Assembly (NCBI RefSeq): GCF_018918025.1
Contig: NZ_JAHLPT010000011.1
Span: forward strand, 1 to 64,000
Length of the DNA stretch: 64,000 bases
Origin: Oscillibacter sp. MSJ-31
GTDB lineage: Bacteria; Bacillota; Clostridia; Oscillospirales; Oscillospiraceae
Reading direction: 5' to 3'
Part shown: positions 25,146-34,727 of the stretch, piece by piece
Layout of the letters: every line of letters begins with the position of its first letter
Numbering within the stretch: the first letter of the stretch is position 1
Notes under the pieces: model-generated
What the model saw: the letters and a program-made list of their open reading frames with translations, nothing else
Databases searched by the model: none
Told to the model about the DNA's origin: nothing
Made by a program: the position numbers and the translations under genes

Positions 25146-26330
25146 TCAGTTTGAGCTGGGAAGTCCCAGATCGACGGTTTGATTGCCCTGACGCCGCTTC
25201 GTGTTGTCCGGCGCGGTCATCCTTCCCGTGATGGCCTTGAGCAGGAGCGAGGAAAGATACGTCAGGAACAGGTAAACGGTGGCGGCGATGAGGTAGCACT
25301 CGGTGCCCTTATAATAAATGCCGGCGACCGAGCGGGTCATGAACATCAGGTCGGATACGCCCAGCACGCACAGCACGGAGGAATCCTTGATGTTGATGAT
25401 GAACTCATTGCCGATGGCGGGCAGCGAATTTTTGATGGCCTGCGGGAAAACGACTCTGCGCATGGCCTGCCAGTGCGTCATGCCGAGCGAACGCGCGGCC
25501 TCCATCTGCCCCGCGTCGACGGCGAGGATGCCGCCGCGCAGCACCTCGGCAAGGTACGCGGTCGAGTTGAGCGAGACCGTGACAAGACCGGAGATGAAGA
25601 GCGACCAGACGCGGTTGATCTCCGTGACGCTCATGCCGGTGCGCTTGAAGAGATTGAAGATCGCGTAGTAGAAGATGAGGGACTGCACCATCATCGGCGT
25701 GCCGCGGATGACGAAGATGTAGAAGCGGGCGAATTTGTTCGCGACGATTTTGATAAGCTTCACAAAGTCGTTGTTGCGCTTGTCGGGTTCCTGAATGCGG
25801 AGAAAGACCATGAGAAGCGCCAGCACGAACGCGATCGCCGTGCCGGCCAGCGCGAGCTGAACGGTCGTCCACACGCCGGTGACGAAGAGCGAGCGCTGGT
25901 TGTAGGCCATGTAGACCATGGAGGAGAGCGTGCCGGTGGGGTTGCTCTCGGCGTGGACGGCGGCGTGGACGACGTAGGCGAGCTTGAGCACGAAGCGGTC
26001 AAGCGCGAGCAGCGCGGCAGCCGCGGCGTCCAGATAGGAGAGATAGCGGCTCAGCCGCACGAGGGCCGGGCGCTTGAGAATGGTCTCGCCGTAGCTGCTC
26101 CAGTGCGTCCATTTCACGAGCAGCGCCAGCGTGCTGACGACCAAAAAGAAATAGCAGACCGCGGCGAGCGCCGTACCGGGCACGGAGCCGGCGGGCAGAA
26201 AGCTGTACGGACTGGGCGCGGAATACCACAGGCTCAGGCCGACGAGGGCGATGACGCTGCCGCCCAGATAAACATAACGGTGGTCCCGTGCGATGAAGCT
26301 CTGACCACGGGACGTGGGGGTTCCTCTCAT
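25146..26330 (-). CDS. amino-acid ABC importer, permease with extra N-terminal helices
   Basis: This 394-residue protein is a HisM/GlnP-type permease in its C-terminal 240 residues: five helices and the ATPase-coupling loop EAARSLGMTHWQAMRRVVFPQAIKNSLP. The first 130 residues are an extension with two to three further helices, unusual because standard permeases are about 220-240 residues. The family works as a homodimer or heterodimer; only one permease gene is present, so a homodimer is likely. It starts 34 nt after the binding-protein gene. Confidence 0.9.
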   Translation of the reverse strand: MRGTPTSRGQSFIARDHRYVYLGGSVIALVGLSLWYSAPSPYSFLPAGSVPGTALAAVCYFFLVVSTLALLVKWTHWSSYGETILKRPALVRLSRYLSYLDAAAAALLALDRFVLKLAYVVHAAVHAESNPTGTLSSMVYMAYNQRSLFVTGVWTTVQLALAGTAIAFVLALLMVFLRIQEPDKRNNDFVKLIKIVANKFARFYIFVIRGTPMMVQSLIFYYAIFNLFKRTGMSVTEINRVWSLFISGLVTVSLNSTAYLAEVLRGGILAVDAGQMEAARSLGMTHWQAMRRVVFPQAIKNSLPAIGNEFIINIKDSSVLCVLGVSDLMFMTRSVAGIYYKGTECYLIAATVYLFLTYLSSLLLKAITGRMTAPDNTKRRQGNQTVDLGLPSSN

Positions 26331-26364
26331 GGTGCTTCCTCCTTATGCGGCGTGGAGCCGCCGG

Positions 26365-27237
26365 TTACTTCGGCTGGTTGGCGACGGCGGTGTTCCACAT
26401 CTCGGTGCGCGCGTCGCTGTCGATGGTGGCAAGGATCTCGTTGATCTGCGCGAGCAGCTCGGTGTCGGACTTGCGCAGGCCTACGCAGGAGCCCTTGGCG
26501 GGCAGCGTGAAGCCGTTGCCCTCGCTGAAGGTGATGAGACGGAAATCGGGATTCGAGGCGAGGTAGCCCGGGGCGCTCTCCTCGTTGATGACGATGGCGT
26601 CGCAGGTGCCCTGCTGCAGGCGGGAGATCATGTCGGGCACGCTGCCGACGGGGCTGAGGTGCTCGACGCCCTCGATCTGGTCGATGACGTCGTCGAGCGC
26701 GGTGCCCTGCTGGCCGAGCACGGCGGCGCCGGAGAAGTCCTGAATGGAGGTCGCGTTCTCATACGGCGAGCCGGCGAGCACCATCATGCTGTAGATCGTC
26801 TCCTTGTACGGGTCGGAGAAGTTGATGGACTCGCGGCGCTCGGCGGTGTCCATCATGCCGGCGATGATGGCGTCGATCTGGCCCTGATTGAGCGCGTCGA
26901 TCAAGCCGTCCCAGCTGAGCTTGACGATGACCAGCTCCTTGCCGAGCTGATCGGCGAGAATGCGCGCGATCTGCACGTCGTAGCCCTCGGCGTAAGCGCC
27001 GGCGACGTTTTCCACGGGAACGTTGGTGTCGGTCGCGGCGCTCTCCTGCCAGTTGCTCGGCGCGTAGGCACATTCCATGCCGACACGGAGCTGGCTGCTT
27101 TCAGTCGCGGGTGGATCGGCTTCTTCGGCGGGGGTGTTCGTGTCCTGCGCGGGGGGCGTCGTGCCCGCGCCGCAGGCGGTGAGGGCGAGCAGCATGAGGG
27201 CTGCGAGCAGGGTAGCGATGGTTCTTCTGAGGTTCAT
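26365..27237 (-). CDS. amino-acid-binding lipoprotein of the ABC importer
   Basis: This 290-residue family 3 solute-binding protein has a lipoprotein signal (LLALTACGAG, lipobox cysteine about residue 22), an acidic/threonine linker and the two-lobe binding domain starting LRVGMECAYAPSNWQ, with the usual RMxCAYxPF-like entry, VQIARILADQLG and MMDTAERRESINFSDPY. It captures the amino acid outside the membrane. It is the first gene behind the lysine riboswitch, which makes lysine the likely ligand. Confidence 0.93.
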   Translation of the reverse strand: MNLRRTIATLLAALMLLALTACGAGTTPPAQDTNTPAEEADPPATESSQLRVGMECAYAPSNWQESAATDTNVPVENVAGAYAEGYDVQIARILADQLGKELVIVKLSWDGLIDALNQGQIDAIIAGMMDTAERRESINFSDPYKETIYSMMVLAGSPYENATSIQDFSGAAVLGQQGTALDDVIDQIEGVEHLSPVGSVPDMISRLQQGTCDAIVINEESAPGYLASNPDFRLITFSEGNGFTLPAKGSCVGLRKSDTELLAQINEILATIDSDARTEMWNTAVANQPK

Positions 27238-27320
27238 GGTGTTGCTTCCTTTCTGAATGGAAATTGGCTCCGTGGGGGGAGTCGGCCCTTCGTTGTCCGC
27301 GCCAACGAGTTCGGAAACAG

Positions 27321-27356
27321 AAAAAGCCGTAAATGCTCATGTGGAGCATTTACGGC
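27321..27356 (-). terminator. riboswitch terminator before the lysine importer
   Basis: A perfect 13-bp stem (27326-27338 with 27344-27356) followed by TTTTT on the minus strand, between the aptamer and the binding-protein gene; the site of premature termination when lysine is bound. Confidence 0.88.
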
Positions 27357-27402
27357 AAATGATCTGCAATACCGGCAAAACCGAAACCGGCCTGCCGACT
27401 CT

Positions 27403-27572
27403 TCGATAGCGCTCCACAAATTGTGACAGTCCGGCGGATCTTCTCCGACGAGCCAGCAGAAAACGGCACAGGAACCGTTCCTCACTTCGGCGGCTTCCCC
27501 TTTCCCTTTGTCCCGGATCTCTGCTCCGTACGGACTCGGTACTCTTGTCGGCCGCGCCTCTATCTCGCTCAA
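27403..27572 (-). promoter_or_regulatory. lysine riboswitch (L box)
   Basis: On the minus strand the conserved blocks come in order: GAGATAGAGGCGC, AAGAGTA, GGGAAAGGGGAAGCCGCCGAAG, CTGCTGGCTCGTCGGAG, GACTGTCAC and TGTGGAGCGCTATCG, whose last bases close the P1 stem with GATAG of the first block. This is the standard lysine aptamer. It sits between the promoter and a terminator, so lysine should switch off the importer and peptidase operon. Confidence 0.93.
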
Positions 27573-27602
27573 CTGAATTGAGCCTATTCAATTGTTGACG
27601 TG

Positions 27603-27631
27603 AAGATACTACGGCGGCGCGCGAATGTCAA
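27603..27631 (-). promoter_or_regulatory. promoter of the lysine operon
   Basis: TTGACA (27626-27631) and TATCTT (27603-27608) on the minus strand, 17-bp spacer. The following stretch 27632-27946 carries no gene that I can support. Confidence 0.75.
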
Positions 27632-27946
27632 GCCCCCGCGGAACAGTTCTCAAATTCTTGACAATCTTGCACCGAAAATCCTCTCGACCTTGTAGAATTT
27701 TACCATTCGCACGGTTATTTATGCGCGGCAAAAGCGCACGGAAAGGCACGAGACGACCGTTTAACGGAATATTTATGCTCTCTGCCGCTCTGCGCCCTCC
27801 GTTTTAGGACGCTTTAACATAGCGCAAAGCGGACGCTTTGCCAAGTAAATACGGCGGCGACGCGAAGCGGCAAGGCGGGTTTGACGAAATGCATGGAATT
27901 GCAAAAAGTGTCGCGCGAAATTTGTCATTTCCTTACAGGAAAAATG

Positions 27947-27975
27947 TTGATTTTTTTACACGGGCGTGCTATGAT
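27947..27975 (+). promoter_or_regulatory. promoter of the beta-helix SLH gene
   Basis: TTGATT (27947-27952) and TATGAT (27970-27975), 17-bp spacer. Confidence 0.75.
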
Positions 27976-27991
27976 ATCGCCGTAAAGTGCA

Positions 27992-28033
27992 AAAAGGGGC
28001 CATGGCCCCTTTTCTGTTCCCGACCGGGAACAG
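27992..28033 (+). promoter_or_regulatory. twin hairpins at the mRNA 5' end
   Basis: A perfect 22-bp palindrome (27992-28013, AAAAGGGGCC/GGCCCCTTTT) is followed at once by CTGTTCCC/GGGAACAG (28014-28033). The first lies about 10 nt after the expected transcription start. It may protect the 5' end of a very long mRNA or attenuate it. Confidence 0.6.
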
Positions 28034-28091
28034 ATGTGCTGTGCTCGCCCGCGGGAAGCCGCGGAAAATATACATTGTAGGAGGACCTTTT

Positions 28092-31000
28092 ATGAAACGT
28101 AAATTGCTATCCGTTTTACTGTGCCTCGCGATGGCGCTGTCGCTCTTACCGACGGCAGCCCTGGCGGAGGGGACAGGGGCGACAGCGGACTTCGTCACCC
28201 TCGAACTGACCTACGGCTCTAATGTTACCGCAGAGCAAGTCGCCGCAGCTAAGGCAATGTACGAGGGCAAGAAGTATGAGACCTGCAAGGCCGCGAACGA
28301 GGCTTACATGGCACTGTACGGCGTAGGTAAGAATAGCGATGGCGTTTTGGACGTCGTGAATAACAATGCTCCGCTACGTAGCTATGTAAACAACACGGCA
28401 CCCGTGACTGAGGTTAAATTTTATATCCACGGTACTCTGGCGGGCTTTACCTCTCTTCTGTCTGCCGGCAATCAAATTGATTGCACTGTTGGCGGCAACC
28501 ATCAAATTGCCCGCACCAGCATCAGTATTATCGGCGTGGATGGCTCCGGCAGCAAGGCTAAGCTGACGGACGGCAATGTGCAGGCTTATGTGGCCGGCGG
28601 TTATGACAATATGTACACTAACTCTGGCAAGCTGACCATCGACAATATTGAATTTAGGACCACAAATAGCACTACCGTTGCCGCTTCCGCTGCAAACGCA
28701 ACAAGCGGCAGTACCAAGATGGCTACCGGCGAAATGGAGATCAAGAACTGCAAGTTCAATGGCCGTCTGTATGTCTACGACAATTTTGAGAACACTGGGA
28801 TGACTTACAACATCCACGACAATGTGTTCGACGGCAGCAACTACTCCGGCGACAGCAACGCCTATCCCATCTTCGCGCAGTGCAGGGGCGGCAATGAGCT
28901 AATTATCAAGAACAACAACATCAGCGGCTTTGCCCGCGGCATCAACATTGACCATGCCAATATCAAGGCGACGATTGATGACAACACCATTTCCATTACG
29001 GATGCTGGACGCGCCTGTATCCAGCTCAGCAGCTTGACCACCGCTGATATCAAGGGCAACACGCTGAACCTCACCGGCGGCAACGCGATCACGCTGCACG
29101 AAAAGCTGCTGACTATGTCTACCGCCCCCGAGGTCAGCATTGAGAACAACACCATCACTGGCACCGGCTACCTCATCTACGACGATGCGGCGGCCAACAA
29201 CAAGAGCTTTACCTCCGATAAGCTGAAACTCACCTATAGCTCTAATACGGTTCCCAGCACCGTTGATACCACCAAGGGCGTGAAGGGCAGCAAGGAGACT
29301 GCCCTGACCGGCTATGTTGCGGCTGTGGCACAGGGCAAGTATAATTCCGGTCAGGCCGCGCAGGTCGGCACGGAATACTATGAAACCCTCACCGAGGCTT
29401 TTGCGGCGCTGAATGAAACCAACCACACTCTGACGCTCATTGACGGCAGCGCGTGGGATGCCGCCACCCCCGTCTACTGGGCTGCCGGTACGCAGAGCGG
29501 CTATGTTGCCAAACTGACCGATGCTCTTACTGCGGCGTATAAGGCCAACGCGGGCGACATCACCATTGTCTGCCGTCCCGGCGCGGACGTCGGCGAAATG
29601 ACTCACGGTCATGTTGCGGATAACCTGACCATCTACGGCAACAACGCCTACCTCTCCGACGGCGAGTGCGACCTCGAGGTGGATGAGTACAAATTCAGCC
29701 GTACCACTGGTGAGAAGGATGAAACGAATGGTGAATATCTTACCAAGGACATCACCATCACCGCCTACGAACTGGACAACCTCGGCGTTTGGGGTACACG
29801 CCACACCGACAAAAAGGTTACAATCAATCTGACCGATTGCGACGGCAAGGCGATCACAGGCAAGACCAATGTCCAGCGCGTCTATATCAGCGGCACAAGC
29901 GGTGTAAACAACATCACCCTGAAGGACTGTGACTTTATTACGAACAACACCTCCGTCTATTCCAACGCAGACGGCGCAGTGGTGATCGATGGCTGTTCCT
30001 TCACCGGCTCCGCGGCTCCGGCCAATTTCAATCATAAGGCGAACGGTGAGCAAACGGTCACGGTAAAGAACAGTACCTTCACAAATTGCGGCGATGCCGG
30101 CGAGTGGAAGCAGTTCGCCGCGCCCATCCGCTTTGTCAACAGCGGCAGCGGCACGATGAGCACTGAAGTCACGGGCACCAGCATCACCGGCACCGTCGGC
30201 AATAACGGCGACATTCTGCTGGGCGACGGCCGCACAGGTGAAACCTCTAACGACGTTACCCTGACGGTCAAGGACACCGCCGCCAACGTTCAGGCCCAGA
30301 AGCCGGGGTACTATGACAACAGCGGCAGCACCGCACAGGACAAGGTCAGTAAGACCAAGGTGGCAGAGACTGAGCAAAAAACGATCGAGCTTAAGAGCAG
30401 CGACGACTTCAAGCTGGTCGAGGTCGCCGGTACCAAGTATTCCGACGTCACACGGGCCATCACCGCGGCGCAAAACGGCGGCAAGGTCGTTACGCTGCTG
30501 ACTGCGGACGATGTGCTGGTTCAGGCGATCCTGGACGGTCAGTACGGTTCCATCGACGGCCTGACCATCGAGCTGCCCACCGGCAACTACGGTCAGCTTG
30601 AGCTTGGCCGCGCCACAAAATATCCGGGCAGCAACACGGAGTATCATACCTTCAAGGGCGATTATGCTGCCCCGACGGAAACCAAGAAATATACTACGGT
30701 GGAAGAACTCAAGACAACGCTGGCAGATACGAATACATATCATGGAAACCTTATGTATATCCGCAGCCTGAACAATATTACGCTCAAGGCGGCTACAGGT
30801 GCAAATGTGAATATCGCTGGCGTTTCTATGAAATCGGCTCATATATACGGGACTGAAAGCAAAACTGTTCACGACTATGTCCTGAACAATGATATTGTGG
30901 ATACCAACAAATCATTCTGGCTCGTCCATCATGTGAATGACATCAAGTTTGAAGGCCTGAATTTCACGGGCAATGTGAATATCGCCTCGTCCTTGGCAGA

Positions 31001-32324
31001 CGCTTTGATTGATGGTGTCACCTTTGATAATTGCTCTTTCACTACCAACGGAACGGAAAGCGACAAGGGTCAGGCCCTTCGCTACTACAACGAGAACAAC
31101 AACGGCAAGGTCAGCGACCTGAAGGTCATCAACTGCACGTTCAACAACTGCTATCAGGGCGTTTACACAGGGCATATCAAAAATGTCACGGTGACGGACA
31201 GCAGCTTTACGAACACCGGCCACAATGCGATTGCAATTCAGAATAATTCTGATAAAGGCACGTGCAACCACGGCAATGTTGTGATCACCAGAAATACATT
31301 CGCCAACATCGGCGACCGCATCATCCGCTTCAACACGGTCGGCGCAGATACGCAAATCACCATCACCAACAATACTGCGACCAACAGCGGCGATAGAGCG
31401 GGTGAGGTCATCAAGGCGAACTCCCTTGCCGATGGGATCACCTATACCGTCCGTGGAAACAACTGGGGCAGCGGCACCAAGGTCGCCAATGACCAGCTCA
31501 AAGACACCGCAGCCCCCAGTTACTCCGGCAGCAGCTCTGACCCGACCTACTCCGTCTCCACGCCGAGCAAGACCGAGAACGGCAGCGTGACCGTCAGCCC
31601 GAAGAGCGCCAGCAAGGGCGACACCGTGACCGTGACCGTCAAGCCCGACAGCGGCTACGTCCTCGAGACCCTGACCGTCACCGACAAGAACGGCAACGAG
31701 CTGACGCTCAAGGACAAGGGCAACGGCAAGTACACCTTCACCATGCCCTCCGGCAAGGTCGAGGTCAAGGCGACCTTCATGGAGGACAACTCCATGCTGA
31801 ACTTCTTCTACGACGTGCCCAACGACGCGTACTTCTATGAGGCTGTCAAGTGGGCGGTCAAGAACGGCATCACCACCGGCGTGGGCGATAATCTGTTCGC
31901 TCCCGAGCAGCCCTGCACCCGCGCGCAGATCGTGACCTTCCTGTGGCGCGCCGCCGGCTCTCCCGAGCCGAAGGGCACCGCGGCTGGTATGACCGACGTG
32001 GTCTCCGGCAGCTACTATGAGAAGGCCGTGGCGTGGGCCATCGAAAACGGCATCACCACCGGCACGACGACCAGCACGTTCTCTCCCGACGCGACCTGCA
32101 CCCGTGCGCAGGCGGTGACCTTCCTCGCCCGCGCCCTGAACGCGAAGGCGGCGAGCGCGGCGGAGTTCTCCGACGTCCCGACCGACAGCTACTTTGCGGA
32201 CGCGGTCGCCTGGGCGGCGGCCAACGGCGTGACCGAGGGCATCGGCGGCGGCCTGTTCGGCTCCGACAACGACTGCACCCGCGGCCAGATCGTCACGTTC
32301 CTTTACAGAGCATACAACAAGTAA
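28092..32324 (+). CDS. giant beta-helix surface protein with C-terminal SLH domains
   Basis: This 1410-residue exported protein has a signal peptide (cut after ALA, about residue 25), long stretches of right-handed parallel beta-helix turns (NNNISG, IDDNTISITD, IKGNTLNLTG; again in the second half with VINCTFNNC, ITRNTFANI), two copies of an YYETLTEAF.AL..TLTLI / KYSDVTRAITAAQ..KVVTLL module, a GSVTVSPKSASKGDTVTV repeat domain (about 1160-1230) and three SLH modules (about 1238-1410: FYDVP..YFYEAVKWAVKNGITTG). Such helices bind or cleave polysaccharides or act as adhesins; no catalytic residue set is evident. AGGAGGACC precedes ATG 28092. It is anchored to the wall at the C terminus, unlike the protein at 3724. 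Confidence 0.88.
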   Translation: MKRKLLSVLLCLAMALSLLPTAALAEGTGATADFVTLELTYGSNVTAEQVAAAKAMYEGKKYETCKAANEAYMALYGVGKNSDGVLDVVNNNAPLRSYVNNTAPVTEVKFYIHGTLAGFTSLLSAGNQIDCTVGGNHQIARTSISIIGVDGSGSKAKLTDGNVQAYVAGGYDNMYTNSGKLTIDNIEFRTTNSTTVAASAANATSGSTKMATGEMEIKNCKFNGRLYVYDNFENTGMTYNIHDNVFDGSNYSGDSNAYPIFAQCRGGNELIIKNNNISGFARGINIDHANIKATIDDNTISITDAGRACIQLSSLTTADIKGNTLNLTGGNAITLHEKLLTMSTAPEVSIENNTITGTGYLIYDDAAANNKSFTSDKLKLTYSSNTVPSTVDTTKGVKGSKETALTGYVAAVAQGKYNSGQAAQVGTEYYETLTEAFAALNETNHTLTLIDGSAWDAATPVYWAAGTQSGYVAKLTDALTAAYKANAGDITIVCRPGADVGEMTHGHVADNLTIYGNNAYLSDGECDLEVDEYKFSRTTGEKDETNGEYLTKDITITAYELDNLGVWGTRHTDKKVTINLTDCDGKAITGKTNVQRVYISGTSGVNNITLKDCDFITNNTSVYSNADGAVVIDGCSFTGSAAPANFNHKANGEQTVTVKNSTFTNCGDAGEWKQFAAPIRFVNSGSGTMSTEVTGTSITGTVGNNGDILLGDGRTGETSNDVTLTVKDTAANVQAQKPGYYDNSGSTAQDKVSKTKVAETEQKTIELKSSDDFKLVEVAGTKYSDVTRAITAAQNGGKVVTLLTADDVLVQAILDGQYGSIDGLTIELPTGNYGQLELGRATKYPGSNTEYHTFKGDYAAPTETKKYTTVEELKTTLADTNTYHGNLMYIRSLNNITLKAATGANVNIAGVSMKSAHIYGTESKTVHDYVLNNDIVDTNKSFWLVHHVNDIKFEGLNFTGNVNIASSLADALIDGVTFDNCSFTTNGTESDKGQALRYYNENNNGKVSDLKVINCTFNNCYQGVYTGHIKNVTVTDSSFTNTGHNAIAIQNNSDKGTCNHGNVVITRNTFANIGDRIIRFNTVGADTQITITNNTATNSGDRAGEVIKANSLADGITYTVRGNNWGSGTKVANDQLKDTAAPSYSGSSSDPTYSVSTPSKTENGSVTVSPKSASKGDTVTVTVKPDSGYVLETLTVTDKNGNELTLKDKGNGKYTFTMPSGKVEVKATFMEDNSMLNFFYDVPNDAYFYEAVKWAVKNGITTGVGDNLFAPEQPCTRAQIVTFLWRAAGSPEPKGTAAGMTDVVSGSYYEKAVAWAIENGITTGTTTSTFSPDATCTRAQAVTFLARALNAKAASAAEFSDVPTDSYFADAVAWAAANGVTEGIGGGLFGSDNDCTRGQIVTFLYRAYNK

Positions 32325-32355
32325 CGGGAACACGCTCCCTCAGACAAAACAAAGA

Positions 32356-32392
32356 GAAGAGGCCCATCTGCCAAAGCAGATGGGCCTCTTTC
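32356..32392 (+). terminator. terminator of the beta-helix SLH gene
   Basis: A stem of about 16 bp (32356-32371 with 32376-32392) and CAAA loop, 31 bp after the stop. It also faces the minus-strand small gene at 32450. Confidence 0.88.
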
Positions 32393-32449
32393 GTATATCG
32401 TGCCGGCTCAGCTTCTGCTGAGCTGCGCGGCGAATTCGTGGGCGCGCCT

Positions 32450-32665
32450 TCATGGGACTTCTTCCGACTTGATGAAAAGCACGGTCCTGTTTTCCATGGA
32501 GATCCTGCCGACCGCATAGCCGTATGCTGTCAGCTCCTTTTTACAGCTCAGAAAGGAGCGGTCGAGCGGCACGCCGGCAAGTTCTTCCACCGCATCAAAA
32601 GACAGGGCCAGCCGCGGTTGACCCCTTTCGCGTATGGATTCCCGCAGCGCGTCGTGTTTGCGCAT
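32450..32665 (-). CDS. small conserved-looking protein (71 aa)
   Basis: The protein contains SFDAVEELAGVPLDRSFLSCKKELTAYGY and ends ISMENRTVLFIK. I associate the pattern (IEEI.G..ID.SFL.YKKEL..YGY.V.KISMK...V.F.K) with a small family common in Clostridia and of unknown function; it looks like a compact alpha/beta fold. GAGGAAACA lies directly before ATG. It is 70 bp after the SpoIIE-type phosphatase gene and may be the last gene of that operon. Confidence 0.65.
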   Translation of the reverse strand: MRKHDALRESIRERGQPRLALSFDAVEELAGVPLDRSFLSCKKELTAYGYAVGRISMENRTVLFIKSEEVP

Positions 32666-32735
32666 TGTGTTTCCTCGGTCAAAATCCTTCCGGAAATGCT
32701 CCGCTGCGGGACGGGGGGCGACCCGGTACGATCGT

Positions 32736-34727
32736 TCAAAGGCTCTTCACGAGCGTCAGGATGTTCGACCCGTCCGCGTATTCATAGGTCACCTCGTCCA
32801 TGAGCTTCTTCACCATGAAGATGCCGAGACCGCCGACCTCCCGCTCCTCCGCCGACTGCGTTGTATCCGGATCGGGCTTTTCAGTGGGGTCATAGGGCCG
32901 TCCGTTGTCGGAAAAGCGAAGCGTCGCCTTGCTGTCCTTCAGTGAGCAGCCCAGCACGACGCCGGTCGCGCCGCTGTAGCGGGCGATGTTGGAGAAGATC
33001 TCGTCCACCGCCACATTGACCTGAGCGATCACCTTCATGGAGGCTCCTGCCTCGGCGAGAATGCCCTCAAAAAAGTCGGTGGCCTGCGGCAGCTGCTCCA
33101 GCGTCGGCGCGAGACGGATCTTTTTCATGCCCGACGACTTCATCTCGATGCAGAGCATGGTGATATCGTCGAACTGGTCCGCGCCGCCCGCGAACTCGTC
33201 CACATCGCGGTGCAGGGCCTCCAGCAGATGGCGGCACGAGCCGCCCTCGGCGGCGTTCAGCGCACGGAGCATCCGGTCAGTCCCGTAGAGCGTGTTGGAA
33301 GCATTTGTCGCCTCCGGCACGCCGTCCGTGTAGACCACCAGACGGTCTCCCGCGTTCAGCTCCAGCTCGTATTCCCGGTATCGGGCGCCCTCCATGCCGG
33401 CCAGCACGAAGCCGTGCTTATCCTTGAACAGCTCGAAGGAGCCGCCGCGGCGCATGATGGCCGGATACTCGTGGCCCGCGTTGGCGCACTTCATTTTTCC
33501 CGTGGAGATCTCGAGAATGCCCAGCCAAACGGTGACGAACATCTCCGCTTCGTTGTTTTCGCAGAGCTGATCGTTCACCTTTTCCAGCACGGCCTTCGGG
33601 GACAGACCGCTCTGCGCGGCGGATTTCAGCAGCGTTTTGGAGATCATCATAAACAGCGCCGCGGGGACGCCCTTGCCGGACACGTCCGCCATGACCAGCG
33701 CCAGATGGTCGTCGTCCACCAGGAAGAAGTCGTAGAAGTCGCCGCCGACCTCCTTCGCCGGCGTCATGGAGGCGTAAATGTCGAACTCGTGGCGCTCGGG
33801 GAAGGCGGGGAAGATGCAGGGCAGCATGGACGCCTGAATGTGGCGCGCCACGTCCAGCTCCGCGCCGATGCGCTCCTTTTCCGCGGTGACGCGGCTGAGG
33901 TTTTGAATATATTCATTCAGCTCCGACACCATGTACTGGAACGAATGGGCAAGCTCCTCCAGCTCGTCGCCGGTGTTAACCTCCACCCGAAAGTCGGACA
34001 AGGCCGCCATCTTGCTCTCCACCAGCCCGATGGCGGCGTGGTGCAGAGTCCTCAGCGGACGGATCAGAATGCGCCGCACATAGTAGTAGTACGCGAAAAT
34101 GGAAAGCAGCAGAACAGCCAGCACCACGCACAGCGTCAGGCCGAGAAACTGCCGGATCTGCTGGTCGATCATGTCCATCGAGATGTCTACGCTGGCCAGC
34201 GCCACCGGTGTGCCGGCTTTGTTGAGAATGGCGACGTAGGCCGACGCCAGATAGCCGTACTCCTCGTTGTTGGTGATGAGGATGGTCTGTTCCGCGTCGA
34301 CGGCAAAGGCCCCGTGCATCAGCTCGTTGCCACCGCCGTAGTAGGCGTCGGTGTCGCCGAGGTCGCAGACGCCGTCCTCGCCGGGAACGCCCGCGTCCCA
34401 GATGTAGTACATGACCTCATCCTCCGGCACGACCACATAGAAGTATTTCAGCCCCAGCTTCTCCCTGACGTCCTGCAGGTAGCGGTGGATCTCCTCATAA
34501 TAGGCGTCCTTCTCGCCGGTCCGGTAGTATTGCTCCACACGGTCTCCGTCGATGAGATCCGCCGCCACGGAGGCCTGACCGAACGCGAGAGAGGCGTATT
34601 GCTCCTCCATCCGCGCCCGGTACAGTTGGGCAATCGAGGGGGCCAGGATCGCCGCGAGGACGGCGGCCATCGCCACCAGTCCCAGCAGCAGCTTGGGCTG
34701 TAACCGTATGCTCCTTGCTCGTTTCAT
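32736..34727 (-). CDS. SpoIIE-type phosphatase fused to an anti-sigma-kinase-like domain
   Basis: This 663-residue membrane protein has, in order: helix about 12-34, an extracytoplasmic sensor region (to about 190), a second helix (TLCVVLAVLLLSIFAYYYYV), HAMP (RRILIRPLRTLHHAAIG ...), a linker coiled coil, a PP2C/SpoIIE phosphatase (AKEVGGDFYDFF, MADVSGKGVPAALFM, YTDGVPEATN) and a C-terminal RsbW/SpoIIAB-like ATPase domain (VNVAVDEIFSNIARYSG, LRFSDNGRPYDP, GGLGIFMVKKLMD). It could dephosphorylate a STAS partner in response to an external signal, while the kinase-like domain does the reverse. ATG 34727 overlaps the preceding stop (ATGA) and has GGAGGTGCGG upstream. Confidence 0.88.
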   Translation of the reverse strand: MKRARSIRLQPKLLLGLVAMAAVLAAILAPSIAQLYRARMEEQYASLAFGQASVAADLIDGDRVEQYYRTGEKDAYYEEIHRYLQDVREKLGLKYFYVVVPEDEVMYYIWDAGVPGEDGVCDLGDTDAYYGGGNELMHGAFAVDAEQTILITNNEEYGYLASAYVAILNKAGTPVALASVDISMDMIDQQIRQFLGLTLCVVLAVLLLSIFAYYYYVRRILIRPLRTLHHAAIGLVESKMAALSDFRVEVNTGDELEELAHSFQYMVSELNEYIQNLSRVTAEKERIGAELDVARHIQASMLPCIFPAFPERHEFDIYASMTPAKEVGGDFYDFFLVDDDHLALVMADVSGKGVPAALFMMISKTLLKSAAQSGLSPKAVLEKVNDQLCENNEAEMFVTVWLGILEISTGKMKCANAGHEYPAIMRRGGSFELFKDKHGFVLAGMEGARYREYELELNAGDRLVVYTDGVPEATNASNTLYGTDRMLRALNAAEGGSCRHLLEALHRDVDEFAGGADQFDDITMLCIEMKSSGMKKIRLAPTLEQLPQATDFFEGILAEAGASMKVIAQVNVAVDEIFSNIARYSGATGVVLGCSLKDSKATLRFSDNGRPYDPTEKPDPDTTQSAEEREVGGLGIFMVKKLMDEVTYEYADGSNILTLVKSL

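Noticed and set aside
28899-32333. Long minus-strand open frames (657 and 473 codons) opposite the beta-helix gene
   Set aside because: Shadows of a GC-rich gene without ribosome binding sites or recognisable domains.
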